Assembly: GCA_002317175.1 (NCBI GenBank)
Contig: DCJA01000023.1
Location: forward strand, 1-36,278
Direction: 5' to 3'
Source: Lachnospiraceae bacterium UBA1712
Lineage (GTDB): Bacteria > Bacillota > Clostridia > Lachnospirales > Lachnospiraceae
DNA length: 36,278 bases
A program made the position numbers and the translations under genes. A model generated the notes under the pieces. That model saw only the letters and a program-made list of their open reading frames with translations, searched no databases and had not been told where the DNA came from. Of the stretch, positions 33,009 to 36,278 are shown piece by piece. How positions within the stretch are numbered: position 1 is the first letter of the stretch; each line of letters starts with the position of its first letter.

Positions 33009-33759
33009 TTATTCTGGTCTTGCATCCTGTTATGATCTGTTTATGGATGATACTCCCTATGACAGATGGATGCAGTATATACTGACTAAATTTGATAAAT
33101 ATGATGTTCCAAGGGAACTGATTCTTGACCTGGGCTGTGGAACAGGTACTCTTACCCAGATGCTGGCGAAGGAAGGCTACGACATGATTGGTGTGGATGC
33201 CTCAGAGGAGATGCTTCAGATTGCTCAGGAGAAGAGGATTGAAGATGGATATGATATTCTTTATCTTTTGCAGGATATGCGCGAATTTGAGCTCTATGGA
33301 ACAGTTAGAGCAGTTGTAAGTGTATGTGATTCTATCAATTATCTTCTTTCGGATGAGGATGTAATACAGACCTTTAAACTGGTCAACAATTATCTGGATC
33401 CAAAAGGAATATTTATATTTGATTTTAATACAGAATATAAATATGCTGAGGTGATTGGTGAGACTACCATCGCAGAAAACAGAGATGATTTCAGCTTTAT
33501 CTGGGAGAATTATTATGATGAGGAGTCTCATATCAACGAGTATGAGGTAACCATATATGCCAAAGAGGGTGACCTGTACAGCAAGACTGTGGAGACACAT
33601 CTTCAAAGAGGATATACTCTTGAAGAGATGAAGTCTTTCATAGAAGCAGCAGGAATGGAATTGCTGGAAATAGAAGACGCGGACACAGGAGATGTGGCTG
33701 ATGAGTGTAGTGAGCGCATACACATTGTGGCACGTGAAAATGGAAAAGAGACAGTTTGA
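33001..33759 (+). CDS. Class I SAM-dependent methyltransferase of unknown substrate
   Basis: A 252-residue soluble methyltransferase of the Methyltransf_11/25 kind. Motif I is ILDLGCGTGTLTQML (about residues 41-55), followed by the acidic IGVDASEEML, then a motif IV-like VSVCDSINYL and motif V FIFDFNTEYKY. The N-terminal MNSYSGLASCYDLFMDD is typical for this group in Firmicutes. It overlaps hisC by eight bases and is followed by hslO three bases after its stop, so it is in the same transcript. Nothing in the sequence reveals the substrate (small molecule, tRNA or protein); it is often found beside hslO in Clostridia, which is a recollection and not something visible here. Confidence 0.85.
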   Translation: MNSYSGLASCYDLFMDDTPYDRWMQYILTKFDKYDVPRELILDLGCGTGTLTQMLAKEGYDMIGVDASEEMLQIAQEKRIEDGYDILYLLQDMREFELYGTVRAVVSVCDSINYLLSDEDVIQTFKLVNNYLDPKGIFIFDFNTEYKYAEVIGETTIAENRDDFSFIWENYYDEESHINEYEVTIYAKEGDLYSKTVETHLQRGYTLEEMKSFIEAAGMELLEIEDADTGDVADECSERIHIVARENGKETV

Positions 33760-33762
33760 TTT

Positions 33763-34641
33763 ATGGATAAGATAGTTAGAGCGATGGCGGCAAATGCACA
33801 GATTAGAGCATTTGCCTGCGTATCAAGAGATATGGTTGAAGAGGCAAGGGAGAGACACAATCTCAGTCCTGTTGCCTGTGCTGCACTTGGAAGACTAATG
33901 ACTGGTGGAGCTATGATGGGAGCGACACTTAAGGGCGAGGATGATATACTTACCCTTCAGTTACTGGGTGACGGTCCAATAGGAAAAGTAACCGTAACGG
34001 CAGATAGCCATGGAAAGGTAAAGGGTTATGTTGATAATCCTTCTGTTATGTTGCCACCAAACAGCATAGGTAAGCTGGATGTGGGCGGTGCAGTAGGTCA
34101 GGGCTTTTTACAGGTTATTAAGGATATGGGCCTTAAGGAGCCTTATTGTGGACAGGTGGTGCTTCAGACTGGTGAAGTAGCTGAAGATCTCACCTATTAT
34201 TTTGTTACTTCAGAGCAGATTCCTTCAAGCGTTGGACTTGGTGTTCTTATGGACAGGGAAGATGCCAGTGTAAAATGTGCTGGAGGTTTCATTCTTCAGC
34301 TTATGCCTTTTGCTGATGATGAGACATTGGAAAAGCTTGAGGCAAATCTAATGAAAATACAATCAGTTACCAGTATGCTGGATTCAGGAATGACTCCGGA
34401 ACAGATGCTGGAGACTATTCTTGAGGGGTTTGATATTGAGTTTACTGACGAGATGTCTGTGGGATTTTTCTGCAACTGTAGTCATGAGAGAGTGGAGAAG
34501 GCTTTGATAAGCGTAGGCAAAAAGGAATTGGATGCCATGATAGCAGACAATGAGCCAATCAGCATTAACTGCCATTTCTGCAACACCAATTATGAATTCA
34601 GTGTAGAAGAGTTGAAAAAACTTGCAAAGAACTGCAGATAA
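33763..34641 (+). CDS. hslO: Redox-regulated chaperone Hsp33
   Basis: Holdase chaperone switched on by oxidative stress through release of a zinc from four cysteines. The 292-residue length is standard. The N-terminal domain opens with the family pattern IVRAMAANAQIRAFAC, and the C-terminal redox switch has C237-x-C239 (FFCNCSHERV) and C270-x2-C273 (NCHFCNTNYEF), all four zinc ligands intact. It lies directly after the methyltransferase gene, with weak ribosome-binding sequence (possibly coupled translation). The cell is an anaerobe by context, in which oxygen exposure makes such a switch useful. Confidence 0.97.
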   Translation: MDKIVRAMAANAQIRAFACVSRDMVEEARERHNLSPVACAALGRLMTGGAMMGATLKGEDDILTLQLLGDGPIGKVTVTADSHGKVKGYVDNPSVMLPPNSIGKLDVGGAVGQGFLQVIKDMGLKEPYCGQVVLQTGEVAEDLTYYFVTSEQIPSSVGLGVLMDREDASVKCAGGFILQLMPFADDETLEKLEANLMKIQSVTSMLDSGMTPEQMLETILEGFDIEFTDEMSVGFFCNCSHERVEKALISVGKKELDAMIADNEPISINCHFCNTNYEFSVEELKKLAKNCR

Positions 34642-34661
34642 AAAGGAAAGGCGGTAGAATT

Positions 34662-35387
34662 ATGCCAGCAGATGTAAATTCAGTTAATGACGAGATTAAA
34701 AATGAAGCGAAAAAGGTTTTGGCGAACAAAACTGGAATGGAAAAGATAAAATACTTTGTATATTATTACAAGGTACCATTTTTGGTTGCAGTTGGGGCTA
34801 TAGCGCTTATTGCCTATATTATATACTGGTACGCTACTTTAAAAGACTGTGTATTCAGAACGATTGTAGTAAATGGACAGATTGCGGAAGCCTTTGATTA
34901 CCAGTCCATAATGGACGACTTTTCGAGCAGAGTTACATTTGATCCCAAAGAGGAAGAGCTGGCAATTGAGGGTAATTATCAGCTTGATATTGAAGCGCAG
35001 GATCAGCTTACAAGAACTACAATACAAAAGATTTTTATGTATGTGACTGCTCAGGATCTTGATATTTTAATCTGCGATGAAGATTTTATGCGAATGACAA
35101 GAGCACAGGACTGTGCTGGAGATCTGTCAAAGCTTCTGCCTCAGGATATGCAGGATAAGTATGCGGATAATCTGATATGGTATGATTTCCCAATTGAAGA
35201 GGTCGGAGAGGACTACTACGAGGAAAATTATGCGGGAAGAAATGAGGCCTGCAGTATTGATATAACAGAGTTTAAGAAGATAAAAGAAAGCAACATGTTT
35301 GAAGGGAAAAAGGTATATGCGATAATTATCGCCAATACCCTTCATAAGGATACTGCGATTGATTTCTTGAAATATCTTGATGAATAG
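34662..35387 (+). CDS. Unknown single-pass membrane protein
   Basis: Not recognised. A 241-residue protein with a charged, helical N-terminus (1-36), one hydrophobic membrane helix (about 40-60, LVAVGAIALIAYIIYWYA region), and a 180-residue acidic part that should be outside the cell. This part has no Cys pair pattern, repeat or catalytic motif that I can identify; it contains several alternating beta/helix elements such as DILICDEDFM and KKVYAIIIANTLH near the end. AAAGGAAAGGCGG upstream gives a strong ribosome binding site. Placed 20 bases after hslO and 11 before dapF, so co-transcribed. Confidence 0.85.
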   Translation: MPADVNSVNDEIKNEAKKVLANKTGMEKIKYFVYYYKVPFLVAVGAIALIAYIIYWYATLKDCVFRTIVVNGQIAEAFDYQSIMDDFSSRVTFDPKEEELAIEGNYQLDIEAQDQLTRTTIQKIFMYVTAQDLDILICDEDFMRMTRAQDCAGDLSKLLPQDMQDKYADNLIWYDFPIEEVGEDYYEENYAGRNEACSIDITEFKKIKESNMFEGKKVYAIIIANTLHKDTAIDFLKYLDE

Positions 35388-35398
35388 GAAGGAATAGT

Positions 35399-36235
35399 AT
35401 GAAATTTACCAAAATGCAGGGATGTGGCAATGACTATGTCTATATTAATGGATTTACAGAGCATGTTTTGCAGGAGGAAAAAAGCGAACTGGCAATAAAG
35501 CTCAGTAACAGAAATTTTGGGATAGGAAGTGACGGACTCATTTTCATTAATCCTGGTAAGGTTGCAGAGTTTGAAATGGAGATGTACAACGCAGATGGAT
35601 CGCGTTCAGAGATGTGCGGAAATGGCATGCGCTGTGTTGGAAAGTATATCTATGATTACGGTCTGTCAGACAAGACAGAGATTACAGTAGAGAGCGCGGG
35701 AGCAATCAAGTATCTTACGCTGTATCCTGGTGCGGATGGCAAGATTGAAAAGGTCAGAGTTAATATGGGCTCTCCAATCCTGGAAGCAGCTCAGGTGCCT
35801 GTAGTAAGTGACAATGATAAGGTGATAGATGAATCAATCACTGTTAATGGTAATGAATATAAGATGACCTGTGTATCAATGGGCAATCCACATGCTGTAG
35901 TGTTTATGGAAGGCGTAAAGGATCTGGATATAGAGGCAGTTGGTCCATACTTTGAAAACCATGAGAGATTTCCAAGACGTACCAATACAGAGTTCGTGGA
36001 GATTATTGACCGAGGACATGTATTTATGAGAGTATGGGAAAGAGGAACCGGTGAGACTCTTGCCTGCGGAACAGGATGCTGTGCTACAGCAGTAGCTTGT
36101 ATTCTGAATGGACATACTGATGATAGGGTTGAGGTCGAAGTTTTGGGTGGCCGTATCCAGATAGAGTGGGATAAGGCAGCTAATGTTATCTATATGACAG
36201 GACCTGCAAGAGTGTCCTTTGACGGGGAAATCTAG
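35399..36235 (+). CDS. dapF: Diaminopimelate epimerase DapF
   Basis: Converts LL- to meso-diaminopimelate, the precursor of lysine and of the peptidoglycan cross-link residue. The 278-residue length is normal; the N-terminal signature MQGCGNDYVYING is intact, and the two catalytic cysteines are C73 in MCGNGMRC and C223 in LACGTGCCATA. AAGGAATAGT precedes ATG 35399. Its presence fits a DAP-type peptidoglycan, the substrate of the two lysozymes and the LCP ligase elsewhere in the window. A downstream gene may begin beyond the right edge; 36236-36278 shows nothing else. Confidence 0.97.
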   Translation: MKFTKMQGCGNDYVYINGFTEHVLQEEKSELAIKLSNRNFGIGSDGLIFINPGKVAEFEMEMYNADGSRSEMCGNGMRCVGKYIYDYGLSDKTEITVESAGAIKYLTLYPGADGKIEKVRVNMGSPILEAAQVPVVSDNDKVIDESITVNGNEYKMTCVSMGNPHAVVFMEGVKDLDIEAVGPYFENHERFPRRTNTEFVEIIDRGHVFMRVWERGTGETLACGTGCCATAVACILNGHTDDRVEVEVLGGRIQIEWDKAANVIYMTGPARVSFDGEI

Positions 36236-36278
36236 GACAAATCCATTTGTAAGATAATTATAAAGACAGGTTTCGTTT

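Noticed and set aside
36237..36250. ACAAAT-CC-ATTTGT palindrome after dapF considered as a terminator
   Set aside because: The two-base loop cannot form a stable hairpin and there is no T-run; the true end of the operon is probably outside the window.

Overview
The window is 36.3 kb of low-GC DNA and looks like a chromosomal segment of an anaerobic Gram-positive bacterium, most likely a Lachnospiraceae member of the Butyrivibrio/Pseudobutyrivibrio/Roseburia kind. That placement is inferred from gene content (LCP protein, GH25 lysozymes, DAP epimerase, Hsp33, HtrA with an N-terminal anchor), AGGAGG-type ribosome binding sites and AT-rich TTGNNN-17-TATAAT promoters. I see no rRNA, tRNA, CRISPR array, insertion sequence or phage gene. 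All genes are on the + strand except one surface-protein gene at 29954-31747.

Layout. (1) 1-1529: the end of an rRNA-methyltransferase-like gene and two overlapping small four-helix transporter genes, closed by a terminator. (2) 1576-17622: a long polymer operon behind a good promoter: membrane-anchored GH25 lysozyme, rmlB, rmlA, second membrane-anchored GH25 lysozyme, rmlC, ABC-2 permease, ABC ATPase with a C-terminal cargo-type domain, a methyltransferase-kinase fusion, and two large family-2 glycosyltransferases. (3) 17654-24532: phosphoglucomutase, two more glycosyltransferases, a polyprenyl-phosphate sugar-1-phosphate transferase behind its own promoter, and an LCP ligase, closed by a strong terminator. 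(4) 24560-25459: a rhamnosyltransferase-like GT2. (5) 25572-29900: HtrA protease, a divergent ClpX, and an orphan NlpA/MetQ-type lipoprotein, ending at a bidirectional terminator. (6) 29954-31747 (-): a Cys/His-rich repeat surface protein with two membrane segments. (7) 31893-36235: hisC, a small methyltransferase, hslO, an unknown membrane protein and dapF.

How the genes work together (inference). PgcA makes glucose-1-phosphate, RmlA activates it to dTDP-glucose, and RmlB and RmlC carry it towards dTDP-rhamnose; rmlD is not in the window. The sugar-phosphate transferase primes the lipid carrier, and the double-domain GT2 enzymes extend a rhamnose-rich chain. The methyltransferase-kinase may cap it, Wzm/Wzt export it with possible recognition of the cap by the Wzt C-terminal domain, and the LCP protein could attach it to peptidoglycan. 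The two lysozymes, inserted among the sugar genes and sharing a juxtamembrane domain, may open the wall locally. The logic resembles the ABC-exported O-antigens of E. coli O8/O9a (WbdD) and the S-layer glycan clusters of Geobacillus (WsaE/WsaP), here in an LCP-bearing organism.
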